Below, one piece after another: positions 53,401 through 60,898 of a stretch of DNA of 64,000 nt. Source of the stretch: Cellvibrio mixtus subsp. mixtus J3-8 (GTDB taxonomy: Bacteria > Pseudomonadota > Gammaproteobacteria > Pseudomonadales > Cellvibrionaceae); assembly GCF_000766945.1 (NCBI RefSeq), contig NZ_KN266207.1, positions 538,531 through 602,530 on the forward strand. The letters run 5' to 3'. Both the position numbers and the translations under genes were made by a program. Every line of letters begins with the position of its first letter. The first letter of the stretch is position 1. The notes beneath the pieces were generated by a model. It was given only the letters and a program-made list of their open reading frames with translations, searched no databases and was not told the DNA's origin.

Positions 53401-54368
53401 TAAAACCACTGGTGAATGCCGGCCGTTTTTATCCTGATCATTATTTTCTTAATAATGCTGGCCTGACTCCATCCTGTTCAGCCTTTACCTATATGGATCA
53501 GCCTTTTGCAATGAATTATGTTATTCAGGCACGCGGACTTGATAATACTGTGCTGAGTAATTATGGAGCAGGGTACCTACCCGCAAACACAAATCTGCCA
53601 ACGGTCAATTATGTTGCGGAAAACCAGGATGGTGGAGTTGATCTTGGTGGGCGAGTTTATGACGGTGCTATAAAAAACTGGAGTAACGGCGTTTTTTCCA
53701 TGACAAGCCCTGCTGCGGGTTTCAGGCGTTTAACTGTTAGCCCCTATGTAGATGGACCTTATCCTTCATTACAGTTGGGTTTAAGAGTTGATGATATATT
53801 GGATGGGCGCTTGATAAAAAATCCTGATATGAATGCAACTACAACCGGCATATGTTCCGGATCAACTTGCACAGGCAAAATGATTGGCAGTGCTATAAAC
53901 ATGCGTTATGGCCGTTTGCGTTTGGATGATGCATTCGGGCCCGAAACGGCCTATCTACCTGTAAATTTTTATACAGAACATTGGTTGGGAAATCGTTTCG
54001 TGAAAAATACAGACGATAGCTGCACCAAAATTTTACGCAGTGCTATTAATTACAGGGCAGGTAACATCCTCACTCCCGCAAATCTAACGGTAGCTTTAAC
54101 AGGTGGAACCACTACGGGAAATTATGGTTCCATGGATGCAACACAGGTCAGCTTTATCAATGGTGATGCACGGCAATATTTTTCAGCACCTACAAATGCA
54201 GCGCAAGGCGTATTTAATGTTACCGTGGATTTAACCGCGTATCCCTGGCTGCGATTTGATTGGAATCAAGATAATATTTATTCAGATGTTAGTTTGCCGC
54301 CTGCACGCTTTGGTTTCGGTAGCTACCGTGGTCATGACCGTGTAATCTATTGGCGTGAAATTTTTTAA
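50448..54368 (+). CDS. mshQ: Giant MSHA protein MshQ with two PA14 domains
   Basis: The 1306-residue protein has a signal peptide (cleavage near VHAAT). The first ~285 residues are Ser/Thr/Asn/Gly-rich and repetitive (GTINSSGT-like turns), suggesting a beta-helix. Two tandem PA14-like domains follow (about 296-447 and 456-612), each with a paired YRFRT/YRFQT stretch and SDDGVRLYLNGNLIINRWND-type core. The C-terminal ~650 residues match MshQ-type proteins (CTGKMIGSAINMRYGRLRLD). PA14 domains often bind sugars, so MshQ may be the tip adhesin. The gene closes the MSHA locus. Confidence 0.87.
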   Translation: MRNPLQLFFIKSKAILLLWILAVILIANTVHAATYNLTSGSYPPCNTSWAVSGSTYTCSGNGRVSLASGDIVIANTNVTIFANDGFSLSSNTTIGSASANINLISNYGTITSSGTSSIYGTVNAGSGVVTLINTNVNGALTSSGNVNLTGGSVSGLVTSSSNTITTNGTNLLAGATAQSGMTITGGTIAGNFTMTAYNAITLSGVTMTSGSISGSSIVTIQNGSVLGSSSSAISISSNSGAITVNNSTVYGNLTAPNYSTVNVTNGAQVYGTCTPGSTPANACSGSSASICPSGIASGITGNYYNNTSLTEPATATRSDGPIDFTWGSGAPGPTGVTADTFSVRWSGYVRATTSGTYRFRTVSDDGVRLYLNGNLIINRWNDHSPTTDTSADISLVAGQSYSLVLEYYENAGSATMQLSWQTPGAASYVAIPAGPTPTLGSGLYECMAVIKPPVSSCSTSLAAGITGKYFNNMLASGTVVATRSDGPINFDWGGGAPGPTGVNADNFSVSWDGYLRITQSGVYRFQTNSDDGIRLRVNGDLIIDQWNDHSVTTHTSNAVNLVAGNSYPIKLEFYENGGYAVAQLLWQTPAGGAYTAIPKGSTPVSTAGLYECVTTPASYLLANNSTGITCAAEAVTVTALNAANAAYAPPAGTVVTMSTNPATGVWVGGATYTFTGTESSFTKYLQQTTPAALAIAANSTTATGASSITFADTGLKIALNTALNPIPTQVAAVNGPAIIRAVRTSTTTGACEARIGAGTRTVNMAYTCINPNSCNIATEFFRVSGTSIQGNNNAASSIVYSPVTLTFNASGEAPFTINYTDVGQIRLLGQLSIAASGVDPAITLAGSSDPFIVKPYSLAITDIRNATGTRIIPLAVPANNNVHNTAFVVASEPFSVRVQALNALGSITPNYGKESVPENVAIDIDSIVTPTGGSLGVLNNNAAFSLTSTPGEFLNTTVNWNNVGTIKLSARVADGDYLTGGAASVKPLVNAGRFYPDHYFLNNAGLTPSCSAFTYMDQPFAMNYVIQARGLDNTVLSNYGAGYLPANTNLPTVNYVAENQDGGVDLGGRVYDGAIKNWSNGVFSMTSPAAGFRRLTVSPYVDGPYPSLQLGLRVDDILDGRLIKNPDMNATTTGICSGSTCTGKMIGSAINMRYGRLRLDDAFGPETAYLPVNFYTEHWLGNRFVKNTDDSCTKILRSAINYRAGNILTPANLTVALTGGTTTGNYGSMDATQVSFINGDARQYFSAPTNAAQGVFNVTVDLTAYPWLRFDWNQDNIYSDVSLPPARFGFGSYRGHDRVIYWREIF
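51334..52285 (+). repeat. Tandem duplication encoding two PA14 domains
   Basis: Two direct repeats of about 460 bases lie in mshQ (51334-51790 and 51815-52285). At the protein level they share SDGPI(D/N)F(T/D)WG, GAPGPTGV and (N/D)RWNDHS-type blocks. They look like an internal duplication that has diverged. Confidence 0.8.
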
Positions 54369-54394
54369 TAGTTACTAACCATGACGATGTATTT

Positions 54395-54811
54395 ATGGAA
54401 ATGACGATTACTACTCCCAGTTTATTATTCCCGGCGATTTCATTGTTAATGCTGGCCTACACAAATCGTTTTGTTGTATTAACCAATGTCATTCGGCAAT
54501 TAAGCAACCTTGAAGACGCCCATTCAAAAGATGTAGTGGTGCGTCAAATAGATAACTTGCGTCTGCGTGTGCAAGTAATTCGTAAAATGCAGGCTTATGG
54601 TGTGCTTTCATTTGTTTTATGTACCATGTCGATGTTTTCATTGTTATTGACATGGTCTGTAACAGGGCAATTTTTATTTGCGGTTAGTTTATTGCTTTTG
54701 GTTGTTTCGTTAACATTTTCTTTATATGAAGTTAATATTTCAACAAAGGCAATTAATATCGAGCTGGAAAAATTTGATGCTAAATTGATAGGTAAAAATA
54801 AACAGCACTAG
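54395..54811 (+). CDS. DUF2721 family membrane protein
   Basis: A 138-residue protein with three hydrophobic segments (residues 8-27, 68-88 and 92-112). LLFPAISLLMLAYTNRFVVL and VSLTFSLYEVNISTKAINIE match DUF2721, a small family of unknown function. It follows mshQ by 26 bases, so it may be read from the MSHA transcript, but it is not known as a pilus component. A terminator hairpin contains its stop codon. Confidence 0.8.
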   Translation: MEMTITTPSLLFPAISLLMLAYTNRFVVLTNVIRQLSNLEDAHSKDVVVRQIDNLRLRVQVIRKMQAYGVLSFVLCTMSMFSLLLTWSVTGQFLFAVSLLLLVVSLTFSLYEVNISTKAINIELEKFDAKLIGKNKQH

Positions 54812-54824
54812 GCTGTTTATTTTT
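54794..54824 (+). terminator. Intrinsic terminator overlapping the DUF2721 stop codon
   Basis: AAAAATAAACAGC (54794-54806) pairs perfectly with GCTGTTTATTTTT (54812-54824). The loop ACTAG holds the stop codon. It ends the MSHA-side transcription unit. Confidence 0.88.
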
Positions 54825-54859
54825 ATCCTTATTGTGTGGAGCTGTTTTGCTCCCGGAAT

Positions 54860-55396
54860 CTATGCATAAGATTTTTCGGTTGACGACTCCAGCCGGATAT
54901 CCACAGCCAGGTCATCGGCAATTTTATCCAGGTAGTCGTACAGTTCATTCATATCTACTGCTTTGGGTACCTCAATTACGCCAGTGGCTTCAAACAGTGG
55001 TTCACCGGACCATGGCATACTGGAGCAGGCAGTTTCCAGCGCTCCCATGTTAATATGTCGGCCAGCAAAGGCTTGGGCGATTTCGCGCACAATACCCGGG
55101 CGATCATTACCAACAACACTAAAGCTGAATTCACGGCATTCAGGCTTGGCGGTACTGACCGCAGTATCGACAACGATTTTGAATCCTTTGCTATTTAGTT
55201 CGTTGAGTGCTGCTTTTAGTTGGTCCTGATGTTCCAGTGCAACAGCGACTTGTAAAATGCCGGCAAACTTGCCGGCTAATTGCGCCATGCGGCTTTCCAG
55301 CCAATTGCCATGGTGTTGGCTGATGGTTTGTGCCAATTGTTCCACCACACCGGGGCGGTCATCGCTGAGGACAGTCAATACAAGTTGCGTGTTCAC
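54860..55396 (-). CDS. Double-ACT-domain protein, GcvR-like
   Basis: A 178-residue protein made of two ACT domains: LVLTVLSDDRPGVVEQLAQT (residues 5-80) and FSFSVVGNDRPGIVREIAQA (residues 90-170). The layout is that of GcvR, the glycine cleavage system repressor, which acts through GcvA. No gcv genes lie nearby, so a direct link cannot be shown. It converges with the DUF2721 gene. Confidence 0.85.
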   Translation of the reverse strand: MNTQLVLTVLSDDRPGVVEQLAQTISQHHGNWLESRMAQLAGKFAGILQVAVALEHQDQLKAALNELNSKGFKIVVDTAVSTAKPECREFSFSVVGNDRPGIVREIAQAFAGRHINMGALETACSSMPWSGEPLFEATGVIEVPKAVDMNELYDYLDKIADDLAVDIRLESSTEKSYA

Positions 55397-55538
55397 GTTG
55401 CTTCCTTATTGTTAAATTGCTGATGTAACGTTTATGAAGTGGGTTATCAAAGATTACTCCGCTTATATTACCCGAACAAGTCGGAAATACCGGCTTTGTT
55501 CGAATCTAATGAAATGCAATCAAAATTGGTAGTGTTAG

Positions 55539-55763
55539 ATGATTATTCCTTATGAACAATTATCGAGCGACGCGTTGCAAGGATTGATTGAAGAATTCAT
55601 TACCCGTGAGGGCACCGATTATGGTGAGGAAGAGCTTTCGCTCGGTGTAAAAGTTGAACAAATAAAGCAACAGCTCAGGCGTCGGGAAATTGTCGTGGTT
55701 TTTGATACTGCCAGTGAATCGGTCAGTATTTTATCGCGCCGCGATGCCGAGTTGCTTGAATAG
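55539..55763 (+). CDS. yheU: YheU family protein (UPF0270)
   Basis: A 74-residue cytosolic protein matching YheU throughout: MIIPYEQLSSDALQGLIEEF, REGTDYGEEE, then VKVEQIKQQL and IVVVFD. Length is as expected. Function unknown. It precedes rlmM by 46 bases on the same strand. Confidence 0.9.
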   Translation: MIIPYEQLSSDALQGLIEEFITREGTDYGEEELSLGVKVEQIKQQLRRREIVVVFDTASESVSILSRRDAELLE

Positions 55764-55809
55764 CAGTAACTGGTTGAAACCTGCGATAAGCATTAACAAA
55801 GAGAAAATT

Positions 55810-56862
55810 GTGAATCATTTATTTTTACATTGTCGACCCGGTTTTGAAAAAGAATGTGCGGCGGAAATTACTGACCTGGCGGGAGAGCTGGGTATTTATG
55901 GATACAGTAAAACCAAGGACAACAGTGCCTATGTGTTATTTATTACCCATGAGCCTGATGGTGCTGCGCAGCTGTTGAAAATTTTGCGCTTCCGTAAATT
56001 TATTTTTACCCGCCAATGGTTTGCCTGTGCGGGAGTGATTGATGGATTACCGGTTAGTGATCGCGTAACACCATTGCTGGCTGCTGCAAAAAATTTAGCA
56101 GAAGTGCGCGAATTGCTTATTGAAACTGTGGATACCAATGAAGGCAAGGAATTGTCTGGTTTGAGCAAAAAATTTACTGCACCATTTGAAAAAGCACTGC
56201 GTGCAGCATCACTTTTTTCCCAAAAAAGTGGAATGCGTTTGCACCTTGTTTTTATCTCGGGTACCCAGGCATATTTAGGTGTTAGTCCAATCAATAATTC
56301 ATCGCCGTGGCCTATGGGTGTTACCCGTTTACGTTTACCAAAAGAAGCGCCCAGCCGTGCAACACTGAAATTGGAAGAGGCCTGGCATCATTTTATTGCG
56401 GCGGAAGATTGGGATATTCGTTTGGCTGCGAGTATGCGCGCGGTTGACCTCGGTGCTGCGCCCGGAGGCTGGACCTGGCAATTAGTACAGCGCGGTATGT
56501 TTGTAGAGGCTGTTGATAATGGTCCGATGGATAAAAACCTGATGGAAACCGGGCAGGTTCAGCACATACTCAGCGATGGTTTTTTATTCGAACCCAAAAA
56601 ACCTGTAGATTGGCTAGTGTGTGACATTGTGGATAAACCTGCGCGTGTAACCAGTATGATTATTAAATGGTTCACCAAAAAATATTGCCGCGAAGCTGTG
56701 TTTAATTTGAAGTTGCCAATGAAACAACGCTACGCCGAGGTGAAAAAATGTGAAGAACGAATTCGCAATGAGTTGGAAAAAGCCGGTTTTCGCGTGGATA
56801 TCCAGTTCAAACAACTTTATCACGATCGTGAAGAGGTGACTGGCCACTTGCGGGTTTTTTAA
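55810..56862 (+). CDS. rlmM: 23S rRNA (cytidine-2498-2'-O)-methyltransferase RlmM
   Basis: RlmM methylates C2498 of 23S rRNA. The start is GTG at 55810 giving VNHLFLHCRPGFEKECAAEI, the family N-terminus with a THUMP-like domain; a frame upstream overlaps yheU and is not conserved. The SAM-binding region VDLGAAPGGWTWQLVQRG (near residue 215) and the late VFNLKLPMKQRYAEV are diagnostic. The 350 residues fit (E. coli 366). Confidence 0.92.
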   Translation: MNHLFLHCRPGFEKECAAEITDLAGELGIYGYSKTKDNSAYVLFITHEPDGAAQLLKILRFRKFIFTRQWFACAGVIDGLPVSDRVTPLLAAAKNLAEVRELLIETVDTNEGKELSGLSKKFTAPFEKALRAASLFSQKSGMRLHLVFISGTQAYLGVSPINNSSPWPMGVTRLRLPKEAPSRATLKLEEAWHHFIAAEDWDIRLAASMRAVDLGAAPGGWTWQLVQRGMFVEAVDNGPMDKNLMETGQVQHILSDGFLFEPKKPVDWLVCDIVDKPARVTSMIIKWFTKKYCREAVFNLKLPMKQRYAEVKKCEERIRNELEKAGFRVDIQFKQLYHDREEVTGHLRVF

Positions 56863-56886
56863 TTTCCTGACGAGCCATTATCGGAT

Positions 56887-57351
56887 TTAATGATAAGCGG
56901 TACGGTCACCGGTATCGGCAGCGGTATGTTGCAAAACCCACTCAGTCAGCGTTACCCAATCCTCAATCAATGAACGCAACAGCGTCATGTGGCTGGGAGG
57001 AAGGTTATGTTGTTTGAGTGCTTCTTCACCTATCGCGGTGAGTACAGCAACAATTTTACCGATAGTGTGGGCTTTAAGGGATTTAAGCACATCTTTATTG
57101 AGTAACATTTCGCCCGTGTATGCAGATTGGAGATCTTCAAAAGAGACTGCTGTAGTAGAGTCGATGGTTTGCTTTACTGCGTGGGCTAACAATGGGTGGT
57201 TGTTGTGAAGCAGGCGAAATGTAAGCTCCAGCGCCTGGCGACTAAAAAAATCAGAGGGCATATAATCGTTTATCGGTTTCCGGGACATCAAATAATGTTC
57301 CTCGGTGGTGAAATCTTCTCCTGACTCTATTTTTTCCATTGATCTAATCAT
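56887..57351 (-). CDS. Conserved-looking hypothetical protein
   Basis: A largely helical cytosolic protein. The start is uncertain: the ATG at 57351 (154 residues) is preferred to the one at 57411, which overlaps the tusA start region, and the ATG at 57339 is also possible. Notable stretches are [20 protein letters not shown] and [16 protein letters not shown]-like ending. No membrane segment or signal peptide. I do not recognise the family. It converges with rlmM and is divergent from tusA. Confidence 0.6.
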   Translation of the reverse strand: MIRSMEKIESGEDFTTEEHYLMSRKPINDYMPSDFFSRQALELTFRLLHNNHPLLAHAVKQTIDSTTAVSFEDLQSAYTGEMLLNKDVLKSLKAHTIGKIVAVLTAIGEEALKQHNLPPSHMTLLRSLIEDWVTLTEWVLQHTAADTGDRTAYH

Positions 57352-57399
57352 AGCAATCGCTTTGCTATTTGCAGGAATTTTTATAGACGATTTAAAACT

Positions 57400-57636
57400 A
57401 TGAATGAACAAATTGATAAAACTTTGGATACTTCTGGCTTGCTTTGCCCGGAGCCGGTAATGATGTTACACAGAGCAGTCAAAGAGGTGGCGATTGGAAA
57501 TTTAATTGAAGTGATTGCAACGGATCCGTCAACACAGCGTGATATTCCCAAGTTCTGTTTATTTCTTGGTCATGAATTGGTCGGGCAGAAAAAAACAGAG
57601 GCGCAATATTTTTATTACATTCGTAAAAATAAATAG
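57400..57636 (+). CDS. tusA: TusA-family sulfur carrier protein
   Basis: A 78-residue TusA protein. [20 protein letters not shown] is the family signature with persulfide-forming Cys16. TusA passes sulfur from cysteine desulfurase to the thiolation of tRNA wobble uridine, the same base that MnmC (encoded about 20 kb away) modifies further. A terminator follows. Confidence 0.93.
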   Translation: MNEQIDKTLDTSGLLCPEPVMMLHRAVKEVAIGNLIEVIATDPSTQRDIPKFCLFLGHELVGQKKTEAQYFYYIRKNK

Positions 57637-57650
57637 CGTAATGCTACTTA

Positions 57651-57685
57651 AAAAAAATAACGCCGCCAATACGGCGTTATTTTTT
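57651..57685. terminator. Bidirectional intrinsic terminator
   Basis: AAAAATAACGCCG (57653-57665) pairs with CGGCGTTATTTTT (57672-57684) around a six-base loop, with T runs on both strands. It serves tusA and the converging gene at 57708. Confidence 0.9.
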
Positions 57686-57707
57686 CAAACTGTGAAATTA
57701 CAATAAA

Positions 57708-58412
57708 TCAGGTTTGCATTCCATCAACCAGCAATGAAATTGCGGCTAACGCTTCAGGATCTTCAGCTTTAATTTTGTTCGCAATTTGATGCTGGAAAAA
57801 ATAGCGAAATTGTTCACTGGCTTGAGCTTCGTACAAGGATTCATCACCCGGCAAAACCGGAGTGCTAATGACCTTGTTGGGGTCGCTGATCATCGCGTAT
57901 ACGCTGCCATCATAATGCAGGCACCAGCTGACAACCTCAACGAGCGACAAACGCTTGTTATCAGGAACTGCTAAAACTGCATGGGTACCTATAGTGTCTG
58001 GTAGCTCCTGGATAACATCATCACCGCTATCGCATTGCACTTCGTAGTATTCCGCTGCCGTTTCAAGTTCGATGATCTTGTGCATCGGAGCTTCAAAAAA
58101 TAACTCATCAATGCCCGGATCATAATAACCTTCCCAATGACCATTGAGCGGATCGCACAAATCAGGGCAGGGGACAATATCATTTAGCCAGGGAACCAAA
58201 CCCACTACTTCGCCATTGGCTCTAAGGCCCCAGCAGAGGATTTTGAGGCTGTAAAGTTTTTCGGAGCTGGTATCGTTGGAGTAGAGCATTTCCAGCCCGT
58301 CCAGTTCAGGAGCAAGGCGGATAAAACGCTCATCGTGCAGGGCTGAATAGGTTTTCCTGGTGAAGAGATCAACCACATTATCCATGTTGTGGCCAGTGTG
58401 CGAGGTCTTCAT
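57708..58412 (-). CDS. Hypothetical protein, cytosolic, unknown function
   Basis: A 234-residue acidic protein. The ATG at 58412 has a strong GGGGGT ribosome-binding site; a frame from 58451 is less likely. There is no signal peptide or membrane segment. Stretches such as NVVDLFTRKTYSAL, KILCWGLRANGEVVGLVPWL and ALPDNKRLSLVEVVSW-like segments (seen as LAVPDNKRLSLVEVVSWCLH) suggest a conserved globular fold. It is divergent from pdxB. I do not recognise the family. Confidence 0.7.
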   Translation of the reverse strand: MKTSHTGHNMDNVVDLFTRKTYSALHDERFIRLAPELDGLEMLYSNDTSSEKLYSLKILCWGLRANGEVVGLVPWLNDIVPCPDLCDPLNGHWEGYYDPGIDELFFEAPMHKIIELETAAEYYEVQCDSGDDVIQELPDTIGTHAVLAVPDNKRLSLVEVVSWCLHYDGSVYAMISDPNKVISTPVLPGDESLYEAQASEQFRYFFQHQIANKIKAEDPEALAAISLLVDGMQT

Positions 58413-58623
58413 AATACCACCCCCTAAAGTGAGGCTGAGCCGGATCAACAAACCGGACGCCGGACAATGGTTTTAACGTCACCATCACTATATAAAGTAT
58501 ATGCTAAATGTCTAAAGCACAACTGCTATGGGCATTTTTTTTATTCCCTGAGTTTATCGACAGTTTATTCTTTCTGTAGTTTTGATCTATAGAGATTATT
58601 TTTTTGGATGTAAGCGAGTTTTT

Positions 58624-59763
58624 ATGAAGATAGTTGCGGACGAGAATATACCGCTGGTCAATGAGTTTTTCAGTCGCCTGGGTACAGTTACTTGCCTGCC
58701 GGGGCGTACCTTGAGCTCCGCTGATGTGCGAGATGCTGACGCATTAATTGTTCGTTCTGTAACCAGGGTCAATGAGGCGCTGCTCGCCGGAAGCAACGTG
58801 AAATTTGTTGGCACTTGTACGATTGGGGTAGATCATCTCGATCAGGCATATCTTTCTGCTCAGGGTATTCGCTGGTCAAGCGCCCCCGGGTGTAATGCCA
58901 ATTCCGTTGTGGAGTTCGTGTATGCAGCGCTAAGTCACCTGGATATTAATTGGTTACCGGTTAAGTTCGGGATCATTGGTTGCGGTAATGTGGGAGGACT
59001 TTTGTATAAGCGCCTGAAGGCCCAGGGAGTTGATGTCCGTTGTTATGACCCGAATTTATCGCCTGTGCAAAATCCTGACCTTACCACTCTGGAGGAGGTT
59101 TTGGCATGTGATGTGATCAGTATGCACACGCCTTTAGTGGTAACCGGCCCATACCCCAGCTTTCATTTATTAGGCCATAAAGAATTATCACAATTAAAAC
59201 CCGATGCTGTATTGATCAATGCAGGGCGCGGCGCGGTCATTAATAACCAGGCATTGCTTGAAATTCTGAATGCTCGCCCGGACCTCCGCGTAGTGCTGGA
59301 TGTTTGGGAACCCGAACCGGATATTTCGCTGGAATTGCTCGACAAGGTTTTATTGGGGAGTCCGCATATTGCCGGTTATAGCTATGACGGAAAACTCAAC
59401 GGAACTGAGATCGTTTATCAAGCTTTGTGTAAGCATATCGATACCCAACCTAAGGCATCGCTTGCCGCACTTGTTCCTCCGCTGGAAAATAATCAGTTGC
59501 GTGTTGATGATGAAAACAGAACGGTTTTTGAAATTGCCCAATCGCTCATTAAACAAGTTTATGACATTGTTGCTGACGACGCACGTTTGCGCGAAACCGC
59601 GCGAAAAGCATTGGCTGGTGAAATAAAATTCGGTGAAGGGTTTGATAATTTGCGCAAGCATTATCCCAAGCGCCGCGAATTCCATAATTACCAGGTGCAT
59701 TTGGAGTCAGTTAGTGAAGCGGATAAACGCTGGTTACAAATATTAGGTTTTCGTTGTGTTTAG
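58624..59763 (+). CDS. pdxB: Erythronate-4-phosphate dehydrogenase
   Basis: PdxB oxidises 4-phospho-D-erythronate in the DXP-independent route to pyridoxal phosphate. The start MKIVADENIPLVNEFFSRLG is typical. NAD-binding GIIGCGNVGG lies near residues 117-126; HTPLVVTGPYPSFHLLG and the catalytic region INAGRGAVINNQALLE follow, and the C-terminal dimerisation domain is present. The 379 residues match (E. coli 378). The stop codon overlaps the next gene by eight bases. Confidence 0.95.
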   Translation: MKIVADENIPLVNEFFSRLGTVTCLPGRTLSSADVRDADALIVRSVTRVNEALLAGSNVKFVGTCTIGVDHLDQAYLSAQGIRWSSAPGCNANSVVEFVYAALSHLDINWLPVKFGIIGCGNVGGLLYKRLKAQGVDVRCYDPNLSPVQNPDLTTLEEVLACDVISMHTPLVVTGPYPSFHLLGHKELSQLKPDAVLINAGRGAVINNQALLEILNARPDLRVVLDVWEPEPDISLELLDKVLLGSPHIAGYSYDGKLNGTEIVYQALCKHIDTQPKASLAALVPPLENNQLRVDDENRTVFEIAQSLIKQVYDIVADDARLRETARKALAGEIKFGEGFDNLRKHYPKRREFHNYQVHLESVSEADKRWLQILGFRCV

Positions 59764-60898
59764 GTTAGGGCTAATTATTAATCCTTATGCAGGGTTGGGC
59801 GGAAGTGTTGGTTTAAAAGGTTCTGATGGTGAAGCTATTCGCACAGAAGCGTTAGCGCGTGGAGCGGAAATACGTGCGCCTCAACGAATGGCTCGGGCAT
59901 TACAGTTTTTATTGCCGTTTCGCGATCAAATCCAGGTTTTTTGTTTTGCGGGCGATATGGGTGAAAATTGTGCGCGTGATGCGGGTTTTCATACCAGCAT
60001 TATTGGTGTGGCGCACCATCAACCAAGCGAAGCGGCAGACACTTGCGCCGCTGCTACTGCATTAATGAATGAATCGGTGGATTTAATTTTATTTGCGGGG
60101 GGTGATGGAACTGCTCGTTTAATAGCTGATGTTATTGGCACTCGCCAACCTGTACTGGGTGTCCCATCCGGTGTGAAAATGCATTCCGGTGTTTATGCTA
60201 TTTCCCCGGAAGCAGCGGGTGAAATTGTTAAGCAATTATTAACGGGGCAATTGGTTAATATTGCTGAGCGTGATGTAAAAGATATTGATGAAGATGCGTT
60301 CCGCAATGGACAGGTGCGTGCACGTTTTTATGGGACCTTGCTAGTGCCGGAGGATTCACAGTTTTTACAGCAAGTAAAAAATGCTGGTACAGAGCGTGAT
60401 GAATTGGCGCAACTGGATGTCGCGCAGGAAATGATTGAGCAGCTTCAGCAGGATACCCTGTATCTCGTTGGCCCTGGTTCCACCACCCATTTATTTCTTG
60501 CAGAATTGGGTTTGGATGGCAGTTTACTCGGTGTAGATATTTTACTTAACAATGAGTTGATTGCAGTGGATGTCAGTGCGCCACAAATTATTTCCCACCT
60601 TGAGAAATTTTTGGGGTCGGTAAAAATAATTGTTACTGCCATTGGTGGGCAGGGCCATATTTTCGGGCGAGGCAACCAGCAATTCACACCGGATATTTTA
60701 AAGCGTGTTGGTAAGGAAAATATCATTATTATTGCCGCGCGCGGGAAAATACTTGCGCTTAATGGGCGTCCATTACTAGTCGATACCAATGATCTCCAGT
60801 TGGATCAATCCTTTAGTGGTTACACTCGCGTTATCACCGGATATAACGAAACTATTATGTATCCAGTGGGTTATACCATTACAGGAAAACAATCATGA
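59756..60898 (+). CDS. ATP-NAD kinase-like protein (AcoX/NADK family)
   Basis: A 380-residue protein with the NAD-kinase GGDGT motif in LILFAGGDGTARLIADVIG (residue ~119) and the N-terminal LGLIINPYAGLGG. It resembles the AcoX/ATP-NAD kinase family, whose long C-terminal part (VGPGSTTHLFLAELGLDGS, VTAIGGQGHIFGRGNQQ) is also seen. Function is unproven; NAD or another nucleotide phosphorylation is plausible. The start GTG at 59756 lies inside pdxB, and its stop overlaps the next start (ATGA), so the three genes are coupled. Confidence 0.8.
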   Translation: MFRLGLIINPYAGLGGSVGLKGSDGEAIRTEALARGAEIRAPQRMARALQFLLPFRDQIQVFCFAGDMGENCARDAGFHTSIIGVAHHQPSEAADTCAAATALMNESVDLILFAGGDGTARLIADVIGTRQPVLGVPSGVKMHSGVYAISPEAAGEIVKQLLTGQLVNIAERDVKDIDEDAFRNGQVRARFYGTLLVPEDSQFLQQVKNAGTERDELAQLDVAQEMIEQLQQDTLYLVGPGSTTHLFLAELGLDGSLLGVDILLNNELIAVDVSAPQIISHLEKFLGSVKIIVTAIGGQGHIFGRGNQQFTPDILKRVGKENIIIIAARGKILALNGRPLLVDTNDLQLDQSFSGYTRVITGYNETIMYPVGYTITGKQS

